Part shown: piece after piece, positions 8,045 to 15,871 of the stretch
How positions within the stretch are numbered: position 1 is the first letter of the stretch
Layout: each line of letters starts with the position of its first letter
Source: an uncultured Prevotellaceae bacterium
Lineage (GTDB): Bacteria > Bacteroidota > Bacteroidia > Bacteroidales > Bacteroidaceae
Reading direction: 5' to 3'
DNA length: 27,263 nucleotides
NCBI GenBank assembly: GCA_900543815.1
Contig: UQST01000035.1
Coordinates: forward strand, 1-27,263
The notes under the pieces: model-generated
The model's database searches: none
What the model was told of the DNA's origin: nothing
Seen by the model: the letters and a program-made list of their open reading frames with translations, nothing else
Translations under genes and position numbers: made by a program

Positions 8045-8075
8045 TTTCCTTTCCAGATTAGAGTCTGTATCATAC

Positions 8076-8127
8076 GTGCGCAAATGCCCCCTCACGGCTT
8101 GTGAAATAGGCATTTGCGCACTTTTTT
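8076..8127 (+). terminator. Rho-independent terminator after holA
   Basis: A perfect 13-bp stem (GTGCGCAAATGCC at 8076-8088 with GGCATTTGCGCAC at 8109-8121) has a 20-nt loop that itself contains TCAC/GTGA pairing, and is followed by six T. Confidence 0.93.
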
Positions 8128-8739
8128 CATGCTCTGAGAATCGCTCAGAATCTTTCTCTCGCCCCCTCGTAGGCAGATTTCGCAGCCATGCCGAAATGGC
8201 CCTTTTCTGCCTTTTCCCACCCCTCTTCAGGAATTTGAATTTATAAAGGTGAATTTCGAATTGTGTGGTTTTGAATTTTAAATTGCGAATTTAACTCAAA
8301 TTCAAATTTGTGAATTCAAATCTGAAACATGACCAAATATGCAGGAATTTACACATCTGCATTTGAAAACATGAAACCCGAAAAGAATTTTATGCACTCT
8401 GATGCATAAACGAATAACACGCAAAAACTCAGACATATACGATAAATATGTGCATGTGATAGGCTGAATATGTGTAATAGAACGTAAAAAATACCGATTC
8501 TTGCACCACGTGAGTGGGTTTGCGTCACATTAACTACTGAAAACCCAATAGTTAGGGGCGCGAATGCAAAAGGATGAAGATTTAAGTTGATAAAGCCAAC
8601 CTTTCGTATTTAGACTTGTGCATGTATATGGGAATCTAAATCCACAAATCAGAACTGAATTTTATGCTCATGCAGTTCTGCTGGTTTAGGTTTGCGAAAT
8701 TTACATTTCTGAAAGTTTGGGAAAGCGAATTTCTTTCTG
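8128..8739. other. Long A/T-rich gap with hairpins, no gene seen
   Basis: This is about 610 bp without a convincing ORF. 8230-8330 is dense in GAATTT/AAATTC words on both strands. Perfect hairpins are TTTATGCA / TGCATAAA at 8389-8410 and CAGAACTG / CAGTTCTG at 8650-8680; a weaker one is TAACTA / TAGTTA near 8530-8555. The composition is far more A/T-rich than the flanking holA. It could hold a small RNA or be a decayed insert, but I see no terminator-promoter pair that defines one. Confidence 0.45.
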
Positions 8740-8747
8740 TATCTTTG
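8716..8747 (+). promoter_or_regulatory. Promoter of the XRE regulator at 8803
   Basis: TTTG at 8716-8719 and TATCTTTG at 8740-8747 are separated by 20 nt, a close fit to the Bacteroidetes housekeeping promoter. A small stem-loop (AGGGG / CCCCT with an inner CTC/GAG, 8768-8787) lies in the leader just before the start codon and could influence translation. Confidence 0.8.
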
Positions 8748-8802
8748 CACTCGGTTTAGAAAACGAAAGGGGCTCCCAGAGACCCCTAAAAACGAGAAAA
8801 AG

Positions 8803-9225
8803 ATGAAGGATCGCATATTTCAGTTGATGAAAACGCTGGGTCTAACCCAGAAGGAGTTTGCCGCCAAGCTTTGTGTGGCAGAGGGAACGCTTTCGAGTAT
8901 CTTTAATGGCCGTACCAAGCCAACCAACAATCTGGTGCAGGCAGTTCACACCTTCTTCCCCGAGGTCAGCATCAACTGGCTCATGTTCGGTGAAGGTGAT
9001 ATGTATGCGTCAGCCTCTCCTGAGGTCACAGAGGCGCCTGCCCAGGCAGGTGAGCAACCCTCCTTATCCTTCCCCGAACAGGCGCCCGAGTCGGTGGCGG
9101 CGGTGGCACCTCTCCTGAGCGAGTTACGTGATACGGTAAAAAACCTCAACAAGCCGAAGCGCAGGATAGTGGAGATTCGTGTCTTCTTCGATGACGATAC
9201 CTTTGAGATATTCTCTCCGTCCTGA
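8803..9225 (+). CDS. XRE-family helix-turn-helix protein
   Basis: The product is 140 residues. An N-terminal Cro/C1-type HTH covers residues 1-65: LGLTQKEFAAKLCVAEGTLSSI, then NGRTKPTNNLVQAVHTFFPEVSINWLMFGEGDMY, the typical phage-repressor-like form of Bacteroidales. A P/A/E-rich linker (about 70-105) leads to a short conserved C-terminus, KPKRRIVEIRVFFDDDTFEIF, which looks like beta strands and may oligomerise. The gene is monocistronic with its own good promoter. Neither neighbour is an obvious target; autoregulation through the leader is possible. No phage genes are seen nearby. Confidence 0.85.
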   Translation: MKDRIFQLMKTLGLTQKEFAAKLCVAEGTLSSIFNGRTKPTNNLVQAVHTFFPEVSINWLMFGEGDMYASASPEVTEAPAQAGEQPSLSFPEQAPESVAAVAPLLSELRDTVKNLNKPKRRIVEIRVFFDDDTFEIFSPS

Positions 9226-9586
9226 GCGGATGCAGACTTATAGTATATAAGGTATAGGTTCGGTCGATTTAGGGTGATAGAGGAGTCCTTTCTGTAGGTC
9301 ATTGGAATTTTGTTTAAAGGGCTTCCAGATGGGCGGTGCAGGATTTTTGTCCCGCTTTATCTCCCTTGGCTAAAGGCGGGGCTGTAGGAGTTTGTCCTTA
9401 GCTGAACAGCTTTACTGCGCAGGGAAAGTGGCTTTGGCTGGTTTTGCTTTATGCTCTTCACCCTTCGCTCTTCCTTTTGTGCTTCTCACGCAGCGAGACC
9501 TATGCTTTTCCTCCTCGCAAAGCGAGGGACTCGAAAAAAAACGCTATATTTGCAGTCAGATACGTAATAAAGCATAAAGAGAAACA
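9226..9586. other. Gap before pyrK with hairpin and promoter
   Basis: This is 361 bp. The first part holds loosely repeated GGCT/GGCGG words like the other gaps. CCTCGC / GCGAGG at 9513-9527 forms a tight 6-bp hairpin with an AAA loop, followed after a few bases by a run of A. TATATTTG at 9545-9552 is a perfect -7 for the pyr operon, without a clear -33 TTG. No ORF worth calling. Confidence 0.55.
9545..9552 (+). promoter_or_regulatory. -7 element of the pyrK-pyrD-trmD operon
   Basis: TATATTTG is an exact match to TAnnTTTG, 34 nt before the pyrK start. The -33 region is A-rich and lacks TTG, so expression may be moderate or assisted by an activator. No PyrR-type attenuator is recognisable in the short leader. 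Confidence 0.6.
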
Positions 9587-10366
9587 ATGAAGAAATACAT
9601 TCTTGACCTTCGGGTGGTGGAGGTGAGGCATATCAACGAGCGTTATGTACTGCTCAGACTCACCGATCCCAACGGGCCTCTGCCCGAGATGAAGCCCGGC
9701 CAGTTTGTGCAGGTGAGGGTAGATAACAGCCCCTCTACCTATCTGCGCCGCCCCATCAGCATTCATAATGTAGATAGGGAGGCCAACGACCTGTGGCTCC
9801 TGGTGCGTCTGGCAGGCGAAGGAACACGTCATCTGGCGCTGCTCGGAGCAGGCGATACGCTTAATGTGGTGCTCCCCTTGGGCAACGGATTCACTATGCC
9901 CGCCCAGGCCGACGAGCATCCTCTGCTGGTGGGAGGCGGAGTGGGAGTAGCTCCTCTGCTCTATGCCGGACTGCGCATGTGCGAGATGGGCGTAGAGCCT
10001 ACATTCCTGCTGGGTGCCCGCTGCAAGGACGATTTGCTGCAGATGGACGAGTTCCGTCGTGTAGGACGTGTGTTTGTGACCACCGAGGACGGTTCCGAGG
10101 GCGAGCGAGGTTTTGTCACCCAGCACAGCCTGCTTGCTGCCGAGCGCTTCACCCGCATCAGCGTGTGCGGTCCCAAGCCTATGATGGTGGCTGTGGCACG
10201 TTTTGCCCGCCAGGCGCAGGTTGCCTGCGAGGTGAGTCTCGAGAATATGATGGCCTGCGGACTGGGTGCCTGCCTCTGCTGTGTGGAGGATACCGACGAG
10301 GGTCATGTGTGTGTGTGCAAGGAAGGTCCAGTATTTGATATAGAGAAGTTGAAATGGCAGATTTGA
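9587..10366 (+). CDS. pyrK: Dihydroorotate dehydrogenase B, electron transfer subunit
   Basis: The product is 259 residues of the ferredoxin-reductase type. The FAD site is YLRRPISIH (R54-R55-P56), and GGGVGVAPLLYAG (117-129) is the NAD-binding start. CGPKPMM (194-200) follows, and the C-terminal [2Fe-2S] ligands are C224, C229, C232 and C244 (CGLGACLCC...C). Known role: passes electrons from the PyrD flavin to NAD+ in the fourth step of pyrimidine synthesis. It overlaps pyrD by 13 bp, as expected for subunits made in fixed ratio. Confidence 0.95.
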   Translation: MKKYILDLRVVEVRHINERYVLLRLTDPNGPLPEMKPGQFVQVRVDNSPSTYLRRPISIHNVDREANDLWLLVRLAGEGTRHLALLGAGDTLNVVLPLGNGFTMPAQADEHPLLVGGGVGVAPLLYAGLRMCEMGVEPTFLLGARCKDDLLQMDEFRRVGRVFVTTEDGSEGERGFVTQHSLLAAERFTRISVCGPKPMMVAVARFARQAQVACEVSLENMMACGLGACLCCVEDTDEGHVCVCKEGPVFDIEKLKWQI

Positions 10367-11262
10367 CAACACATATAGGCAGTCTCACGCTCAAGAATCC
10401 CGTGATGACCGCCAGCGGCACGTTTGGTTACGGCCTCGAGTACGCCGACTTGGTTGACCTTAGTCAGCTGGGAGGCATTATCGTGAAGGGTACCACCCTG
10501 CATCCACGCGAGGGCAACCCCTATCCCCGTATGGCAGAAACGCCTCAGGGGATGCTCAACTGCGTGGGGTTGCAGAACAAGGGCGTGGATTACTTCTGCA
10601 CTCATATCTATCCCCAGGTGCAGTCGCTGCCCACCCAGGTGGTGGTGAACGTGTCGGGCAACAGTCCTGAGGACTATGCCGAATGCGCCCGACGTGTGGG
10701 CGAACTGGAGCATATTCATGCCATCGAGCTGAATATCTCCTGTCCAAACGTCAAGCACGGCGGAATGGCCTTCGGCACTTCGGTAGAGGGAGCATCCAGT
10801 GTGGTGCGTGCTGTACGTGCGGTGTATGACAAGACGCTTATCGTCAAACTCTCGCCCAATGTGACCAGCATCACCGATATCGCCCTGGCTGCCGAGGCCG
10901 AGGGAGCCGATGCGGTGAGTCTCATCAATACGCTCATGGGCATGGCCATCGATGCCGAGCGCCGCAAGCGTGTGCTCAGCATCGGTACGGGCGGACTGAG
11001 CGGCCCCTGCGTGAAGCCTGTTGCCCTGCGCATGGTGTGGCAGGTGGCTCATGCCGTGAAGATACCTGTGGTGGGCTTGGGAGGCATCAGTTCGGCCACC
11101 GATGCCGTGGAGTTCCTGCTGGCAGGAGCCTCGGCGGTGGAGATTGGAACAGCCAATTTCGTTGATCCTGCCATTAGTGCCAAGGTTGCACAGGGTATTG
11201 ACCAGTATCTGGAGCGTCACGGCTTCAGCAGTGTTAAGGAAATCATAGGCTTATGCGAATAG
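10354..11262 (+). CDS. pyrD: Dihydroorotate dehydrogenase B, catalytic subunit
   Basis: The product is 302 residues, class 1B. The FMN barrel starts with LTLKNPVMTASGTFGYG. MLNCVGLQNKG is the substrate loop, ELNISCPNVKHGG carries the active-site base C130 (Cys is the mark of class 1 enzymes, against Ser in class 2), and GLGGISSATDAVEFLLAGASAVEIGTA is the phosphate-binding end. Known role: oxidises dihydroorotate to orotate in the cytoplasm, partnered by PyrK, which is encoded immediately upstream. Its last 10 bp overlap trmD. Confidence 0.96.
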   Translation: MADLTTHIGSLTLKNPVMTASGTFGYGLEYADLVDLSQLGGIIVKGTTLHPREGNPYPRMAETPQGMLNCVGLQNKGVDYFCTHIYPQVQSLPTQVVVNVSGNSPEDYAECARRVGELEHIHAIELNISCPNVKHGGMAFGTSVEGASSVVRAVRAVYDKTLIVKLSPNVTSITDIALAAEAEGADAVSLINTLMGMAIDAERRKRVLSIGTGGLSGPCVKPVALRMVWQVAHAVKIPVVGLGGISSATDAVEFLLAGASAVEIGTANFVDPAISAKVAQGIDQYLERHGFSSVKEIIGLCE

Positions 11263-11969
11263 ACATCATCACGGTATTGCCCCCGCTCATCGAGGGTTTC
11301 ATGAAGGAGTCCATCCTGGGTCGTGCCCAGAAGAAGGGGCTGGTGGAGATTCATATCCACAACCTGAGAGACTACACGCTCGACAAGTGGAGGAGGGTGG
11401 ATGACTACCCCTTTGGCGGTTCGGCCGGCATGGTAATGCAGTGTGAGCCCATCGACCGCTGTATCAGCGCTCTCACGGCAGAGCGTCACTACGACCAGAT
11501 TATCTTCACGGCTCCCGACGGAGAGCGCTTTGACCAGCCCATGGCCAACAGCCTCTCGCTCTGTGAGAATCTCATCATCCTGTGCGGACACTACAAGGGT
11601 ATCGACTACCGCATACGCGAGCACCTCATCACAAAAGAGGTGAGCATAGGCGACTACGTGCTCACAGGAGGCGAACTGGCAGCTGCCGTCATGGCCGATG
11701 CCATCGTGCGTGTGCTGCCCGGAGCCATTGGTGACGAGCAGAGCGCCCTTTCCGACAGCTTCCAGGACAATCTGCTCGAGGCACCTGTCTATACCCGACC
11801 GGCCGACTACAAGGGCTGGAAGGTGCCCGATATCCTGCTTTCTGGCCACGAGGCCAAGATAAAGGAATGGCAGTTGCAGCAGAGCATAGAGCGCACACGC
11901 CGCCTGCGTCCGGACCTTTTGGGGCCAGAACCCGAACCGCAGAAACGTCCGCGCCGACGCAAGGAGTAA
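11253..11969 (+). CDS. trmD: tRNA (guanine37-N1)-methyltransferase
   Basis: The product is 238 residues of the SPOUT class. DYPFGGSAGMVMQCEP, ILCGHYKGIDYRI and SIGDYVLTGGELAAAVMADAIVR form the trefoil knot that binds S-adenosylmethionine. The family catalytic Asp region is present in the C-terminal half (SDSFQDNLLEAPVYTRPADYKGWKVPDILLSGH, read in parts). Known role: makes m1G37, which prevents +1 frameshifting. In many bacteria trmD sits with rpsP-rimM-rplS; here it is translationally coupled to the end of pyrD (10-bp overlap). The C-terminal tail (about 215-238) is short, basic and proline-rich. Confidence 0.95.
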   Translation: MRIDIITVLPPLIEGFMKESILGRAQKKGLVEIHIHNLRDYTLDKWRRVDDYPFGGSAGMVMQCEPIDRCISALTAERHYDQIIFTAPDGERFDQPMANSLSLCENLIILCGHYKGIDYRIREHLITKEVSIGDYVLTGGELAAAVMADAIVRVLPGAIGDEQSALSDSFQDNLLEAPVYTRPADYKGWKVPDILLSGHEAKIKEWQLQQSIERTRRLRPDLLGPEPEPQKRPRRRKE

Positions 11970-12660
11970 GGGGAAAAGGCCAGAAAAAGGCTTCGGGAGG
12001 CTCGAAACAAGGCTGAAAGCCTCTGGAAAGAGGTTGCAAATCTTTAGAAAGGGGCTTGTGAAGCTTTAGAAAATGGCTTGTGAGGCTTTAGAAAATGGCT
12101 TGTGAGGCTTTAGAAAAGGGCTTGTGAAGCTTTTGAAAGGAGTTTGTAAAGCCTTTGGGAAGTGGCTGAAAAGGCTCAAAAAGAGACAGCAACTCTTCGG
12201 TAAGAACTTGGAAAAGCCTTTGGAAAGAGGCTCAAATGAGGATAGAAAAGAGGCCGTAAAGCTTCGGGAAGCGATTCGGAAGTTCTTGAAGTGGGGCTCA
12301 GAATAGGCCTGGGAATAGGCAGGAAAGGTCTTCAAACTTAGGCTGAAACGCTTCAAACTGAGGCTTGGAAGTTCTTAAGAATAGACTTTCGGAAGTCTTG
12401 GAAAAAGGCGGAAAGGTCTTCAAACTGAGGCAGAAACGCTTCGGAATGAGGCACGGAAGTTCTTGAGAGAAGGCTCGAAAAAGTCTCGGAGAAATGGCTA
12501 AAGGTCTTCAAAATGAGGCTAAAATGCTTCTGGAAGAGGCACGGAATCTTCTAAAGGAGGTTCAAATGAGCCATTGGAAAGAGGTGGAAAATGCTTCGAG
12601 ATGAGGTCGAAAAGCCTTGGAGAGAAGCGAAAAAAACTTTGGGAAAGGTTGGGATACGTG
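11970..12660. repeat. Degenerate tandem array of 21-24-bp units
   Basis: About 690 bp made of roughly 30 purine-rich units of the form AGGCt..AAA.GCTTC.g. Four near-identical 22-bp copies start at 12053, 12075, 12097 and 12119. Further on, AGGC/AGGT-type unit starts can be followed at 12406, 12428, 12449, 12471, 12494, 12516, 12537, 12558, 12582, 12604, 12625 and 12646 (spacing 21-24, mostly 21-22). Open frames on both strands across it are by-products of the repeat (seven-residue periodicity). There is no gene or promoter here that I can support. Confidence 0.88.
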
Positions 12661-12695
12661 AGTATTCACACCTTCTGAGCACTCAAAAGGCTCTC

Positions 12696-12962
12696 CACGG
12701 AGCACCAAGAGCCGCTTTCAGGGGTATCAGCAACTGCACCACGGAGCACCAAGAGCCGCTTCCATGGGCATCAGCAACCGCCTCCACGGAGCACCAAGAG
12801 CCGCTTTCAGGGGCATCAGCAACTGCCCCACGGAGCACCAAGAGCCGCTTCCATGGGCATCAGCAACCGCCTCCACGGAGCATCGAGAGCCGCTTCCGGG
12901 GGCATCAGCAACTGCCCCACGGAGCATCGAGAGTTGCTCTCGTAGCACCAAGAGCCGTTTCC
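12696..12962. repeat. Alternating 44/45-bp tandem repeat, six copies
   Basis: CACGGAGCA starts copies at 12696, 12740, 12785, 12829, 12874 and 12918 (spacing 44, 45, 44, 45, 44). Odd copies share TTTCAGGGGCATCAGCAACTG-type inner sequence and even copies TTCCATGGGCATCAGCAACCG-type, so the true unit is a dimer of about 89 bp that later drifted. Since 89 is not a multiple of three, the frame changes with each dimer, which argues against coding use despite the open frames running through it. Confidence 0.9.
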
Positions 12963-13015
12963 CGAGCGCGAGAAGAGAGAAAATAGTTATAACGCTTTAT
13001 ATAAAATGGAATAGT

Positions 13016-13624
13016 ATGGAGCAGAAGAACATGAACCTGTACATCATTGCGGGCTGCAACGGGGCTGGAAAGACCACCGCCTCGTTCACTATGCTGCCCG
13101 AGATGCTTAACTGTAGGGAGTTTGTCAATGCTGATGAAATAGCGGCAGGCATTTCGCCCTTCAACCCCGAGGGAGTGGCCATCCAGGCCGGTCGCCTGAT
13201 GATAGACCGCATCATCCATTTGCTCAAGGAGGGCGAGACATTCGCCTTCGAGACCACTCTGGCCACCCGTTCCTACGTCAAGCTCATACAGCAGGCGCAG
13301 CGGAGAGGCTATTTTGTCACCCTCGTCTTCTTCATGCTTGACTCACCCGAGCAGGCTGTCAAGCGTGTGGCAAGGCGTGTGAGCATGGGCGGACACAACA
13401 TCCCCGTGGATGTCATCTGCCGTCGTTACGAGGCAGGGCTGCAGAACCTCTTCCAGCTATACATGCCCGTGTGCGACTATTGGGCGCTCTATGACAACAG
13501 CGACTGCCCTGCGGTGAAGTTGGCCTGTGGCTGCGGAGACAAGAATGTGGAGATTCTGGAGGAAGAGAGGTTCCGTGAACTTCAGGAAAAGTATGGACGA
13601 ACAGAGGAGGACAAGCAATCATGA
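13016..13624 (+). CDS. Zeta-toxin-like P-loop kinase (COG4185 type)
   Basis: The product is 202 residues from ATG 13016. The same frame is open back to 12764 but that part is only repeat. Walker A is GCNGAGKT (13-20), then VNADEIAAG (D40, the zeta-family base position), FAFETTLATRSY (E79, substrate contact), LVFFMLDSPEQAVKRVARRV and GGHNIP (the arginine-rich lid, R117-R121, H127). Known family: zeta toxins phosphorylate UDP-N-acetylglucosamine; COG4185 members are predicted small kinases, several of them in toxin-antitoxin pairs. No epsilon antitoxin precedes it; instead a 70-residue gene follows with a 4-bp overlap. Whether it is toxic is not shown by the sequence. Confidence 0.85.
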   Translation: MEQKNMNLYIIAGCNGAGKTTASFTMLPEMLNCREFVNADEIAAGISPFNPEGVAIQAGRLMIDRIIHLLKEGETFAFETTLATRSYVKLIQQAQRRGYFVTLVFFMLDSPEQAVKRVARRVSMGGHNIPVDVICRRYEAGLQNLFQLYMPVCDYWALYDNSDCPAVKLACGCGDKNVEILEEERFRELQEKYGRTEEDKQS

Positions 13625-13833
13625 CAGATAAGGAGATACGCAGGATGCAGCGCCGCATCGACGAAGGCATCCAGTTGGCCCACCATCGCTTGTGGGAGAG
13701 AGCCGGCCGCACACGTCTGTCATTGGTTGTGTGCCGCAACGGTAAGGTGATAGAGGTGACGCCCGAGGGCGACTGCCACGAGCGTGCCAATACCGAGGGC
13801 GACCCCTTGGCCAGGCGTAACAGCCTGCTGTAA
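13621..13833 (+). CDS. Small protein coupled to the zeta-like kinase
   Basis: The product is 70 residues. Its ATG overlaps the kinase stop (ATGA), so the two are translated together. It starts with a charged helix (MTDKEIRRMQRRIDEGIQLAHHRLWERA), then a beta strand pair (LSLVVCRNGKVIEVTPEG) and a polar end. I recognise no named family. The tight coupling suggests it acts with the kinase, for example as antitoxin or accessory subunit; this is inference. The gene order (kinase first) is opposite to classical epsilon-zeta. Confidence 0.7.
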   Translation: MTDKEIRRMQRRIDEGIQLAHHRLWERAGRTRLSLVVCRNGKVIEVTPEGDCHERANTEGDPLARRNSLL

Positions 13834-14148
13834 GCACTCATCTCAGGTACAGGCAAACGATAAGCGCAGATGAAGCCGCATTTCTCCCGAGGGGGATTAC
13901 CACGGCTTCCCTCGCGCGTGTATAATAATAAGGTATCGCGCGTACATTATAATAATGGAGTGCATGCATCATTGAGATGTCGCACATGAGTCATTGAGGC
14001 GTTCGGCACAAATCGTAGAAATGGCGCATGAGAAAGGCCAAAAGCAGATTCGTGTCTCACAGAAATGGCGCATGAGAATGGCCAAAAGAGCGTGCGTGAG
14101 CCGTTGGAATAATGTACGAGACATATTTAAGGTAAAAGGAAAGACAGA
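13834..14148. repeat. Gap with two sets of short direct repeats
   Basis: This is 315 bp without a gene. TCGCGCGT followed by an AT tract and TAATAATaaGG occurs at 13912-13933 and again at 13936-13958 (24-bp spacing). AGAAATGGCGCATGAGAA.GGCC occurs at 14017 and 14061 (44-bp spacing), each followed by AAAAG. The TATAATAATA tracts might act as promoter-like sites for the thioesterase, but no TAnnTTTG motif is present. Confidence 0.65.
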
Positions 14149-14520
14149 ATGAACATAGGACTAACCCACACCTCCACGCTGGAGGTGACCGATGAAAAGA
14201 CAGCCGTAAGCCTGGGCAGCGGTGATCTGCCCGTGCTGGCCACACCCGCCATGCTGGCTCTCATGGAGAATGCCGCCATGCTGGCAGTAGCCGGCGAGTT
14301 GCCCCAGGGCAGCACCACAGTAGGCGGACATATCAGCAGCAGCCATCTCATGCCCACCCCCAAGGGTGCTACGGTGACCGCTACAGCCACACTCACACAG
14401 GCCGATGGGCGCAAGCTCACCTTCCGTGTAGAGGCTCATGACCAGGCAGGCAACCTGCTTGGCGAAGGCACCCATCTGCGCTTCGTGGTGGATAGAGAGC
14501 GGTTTATGAGCCGCCTCTGA
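14149..14520 (+). CDS. FlK-type hotdog thioesterase
   Basis: The product is 123 residues with a single hotdog fold. LATPAMLALMENAA is the central helix, followed by TTVGGHISSSHLMPTPKG. T32, E40 and H66 have the same spacing (8 and 26) as the T42-E50-H76 catalytic triad described for the fluoroacetyl-CoA thioesterase FlK of Streptomyces cattleya, so the enzyme probably cleaves a short acyl-CoA. Fluoroacetyl-CoA itself is not implied; many relatives have unknown substrates. It stands alone, with a hairpin and T run after the stop, next to the secreted peptidase gene. Confidence 0.8.
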   Translation: MNIGLTHTSTLEVTDEKTAVSLGSGDLPVLATPAMLALMENAAMLAVAGELPQGSTTVGGHISSSHLMPTPKGATVTATATLTQADGRKLTFRVEAHDQAGNLLGEGTHLRFVVDRERFMSRL

Positions 14521-14536
14521 GCGGTATAGTGGCGTA

Positions 14537-14569
14537 GCGCGGTGGCAGCATCCCCGCGCGGCGCTTTTT
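14537..14569 (+). terminator. Terminator after the thioesterase gene
   Basis: GCGCGG at 14537-14542 pairs with CCGCGC at 14554-14559 (extended by GG/CC with one bulge), and TTTTT follows at 14565. The stem is short but very GC-rich. Confidence 0.6.
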
Positions 14570-14590
14570 CATTAAAAAACAGAATCAGAC

Positions 14591-15871
14591 ATGCGAACAA
14601 GAACAGCGGCTCTCATGCTGGCCGCAGTCTTTCTGGGAATTGCAGGCGTGTGCCGTGCCCAGAGTTTTGACCAACACTTCCTCGACCGTACACTCAGGCT
14701 CGACTACACCTTCAGCGGCAACAACCATCAGCAGCAAATCTATCTCGACGAGATGCGCCAGAGCGAAGGTTGGTTTGGTCGCCGTGTCAACATGGACAGC
14801 CTCTTGTTGCAGGGCAACGGACAGATAACCGTGAGCGATACCACGGGAGTGGTGCTCTACCGCCATTCCTTCAGCACCCTCTTCCAGGAGTGGCAATCTA
14901 CCGAGGAGGCCACCAGGGTGAGCAAATCCTTCGAGAACGTCTTCCTGGCGCCCATGCCCAAGCAGACGGTTGATGTCACAGTCACCCTCTTCGACACCCA
15001 CAGGCAGGTGCGCAGCAGCCTGAAGCATCGCGTGAATCCCCAGGATATCCTCATCCGTCCCGTGCAGGAGGGGCAGAAGTGGGAATACCTGCGCCGCTCG
15101 GGTGACAGCCGCGAGAAGATAGACGTGGCATTCGTGGCCGAAGGCTACCGCCAGGATGAGATGGACGTATTCCGCCGCGACTGTGAGGAAAGCATCGGCG
15201 CTATGCTTTCCCACGAACCGTTCCGATCGATGGCCGACCGTTTCAATTTCGTTGCCGTCTATTCCCCATCCACCGACAGCGGCGTGAGTATCCCCCATCT
15301 GGGTGTGTGGAAGCGTACTGCCGCCGACAGCCATTTCGACACCTTCTACAGCCAGCGCTATCTCACCACGCTCCACCTCAAGCGTCTGCACGACCTCTTG
15401 TCGGGCATCCCCTATGAGCATATCGTCATCCTGACCAATACGGACAACTATGGCGGGGGCGGCATCTTCAACAGCTATCTGCTTTCGGCTGCCCATCATC
15501 CCAGTTGCAAGCCGGTGGTGGTGCACGAGTTTGGCCACAGTTTCGCTGGTTTGGGCGACGAGTATTACTACGATGACCAGTATGAATCCACCTATCCGGC
15601 CGACACCGAACCTTGGGAACCCAACCTGACCACCCTGGTGGATTTCTCTTCCAAGTGGGCCGACATGATGCCTGCCAAGGCCAAGATTCCCACCAAGCCC
15701 AGCGGCAAGAACCTCTACACCGCCGTGGGCGTGTATGAGGGTGGCGGCTATCAGTCCAAAGGCGTGTTCCGCCCAAGCCAGGAATGCCGCATGAAGATCA
15801 ACGAGGCTCCCGAGTTCTGCCCCGTCTGCCAGCGAGCCATTGCCCGCATGATAGACTACCAGACCCGTTAG
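14591..15871 (+). CDS. Secreted M64-family zinc metallopeptidase
   Basis: The product is 426 residues. The signal peptide is about residues 1-24 (LMLAAVFLGIAGVCRAQ). An N-terminal beta-rich domain (about 25-155, the M64 N-terminal domain type) precedes the catalytic domain, which begins near KIDVAFVAEGY. The zinc site is HEFGHSFAGLGDEY (H312, E313, H316, with D323 the likely third ligand), the pattern of IgA peptidase M64. GGIFNSYLLSAAH precedes it, and cysteines C395, C408 and C411 near the end (QECRM, FCPVCQ) could bridge or bind metal. Members are common exported proteins of gut and oral Bacteroidales; the natural substrate is mostly unknown and IgA cleavage should not be assumed. Confidence 0.9.
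   Translation: MRTRTAALMLAAVFLGIAGVCRAQSFDQHFLDRTLRLDYTFSGNNHQQQIYLDEMRQSEGWFGRRVNMDSLLLQGNGQITVSDTTGVVLYRHSFSTLFQEWQSTEEATRVSKSFENVFLAPMPKQTVDVTVTLFDTHRQVRSSLKHRVNPQDILIRPVQEGQKWEYLRRSGDSREKIDVAFVAEGYRQDEMDVFRRDCEESIGAMLSHEPFRSMADRFNFVAVYSPSTDSGVSIPHLGVWKRTAADSHFDTFYSQRYLTTLHLKRLHDLLSGIPYEHIVILTNTDNYGGGGIFNSYLLSAAHHPSCKPVVVHEFGHSFAGLGDEYYYDDQYESTYPADTEPWEPNLTTLVDFSSKWADMMPAKAKIPTKPSGKNLYTAVGVYEGGGYQSKGVFRPSQECRMKINEAPEFCPVCQRAIARMIDYQTR

Noticed and set aside
12591..12986. Open frame through the 44/45-bp repeats
   Set aside because: The 89-bp dimer is not a multiple of three, so copies are read in different frames; no conserved protein repeat results.
12764..13015. Extension of the zeta-like kinase by 84 N-terminal residues
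   Set aside because: The extension is only tandem-repeat sequence; the family fold starts right at the P-loop strand, and ATG 13016 fits.
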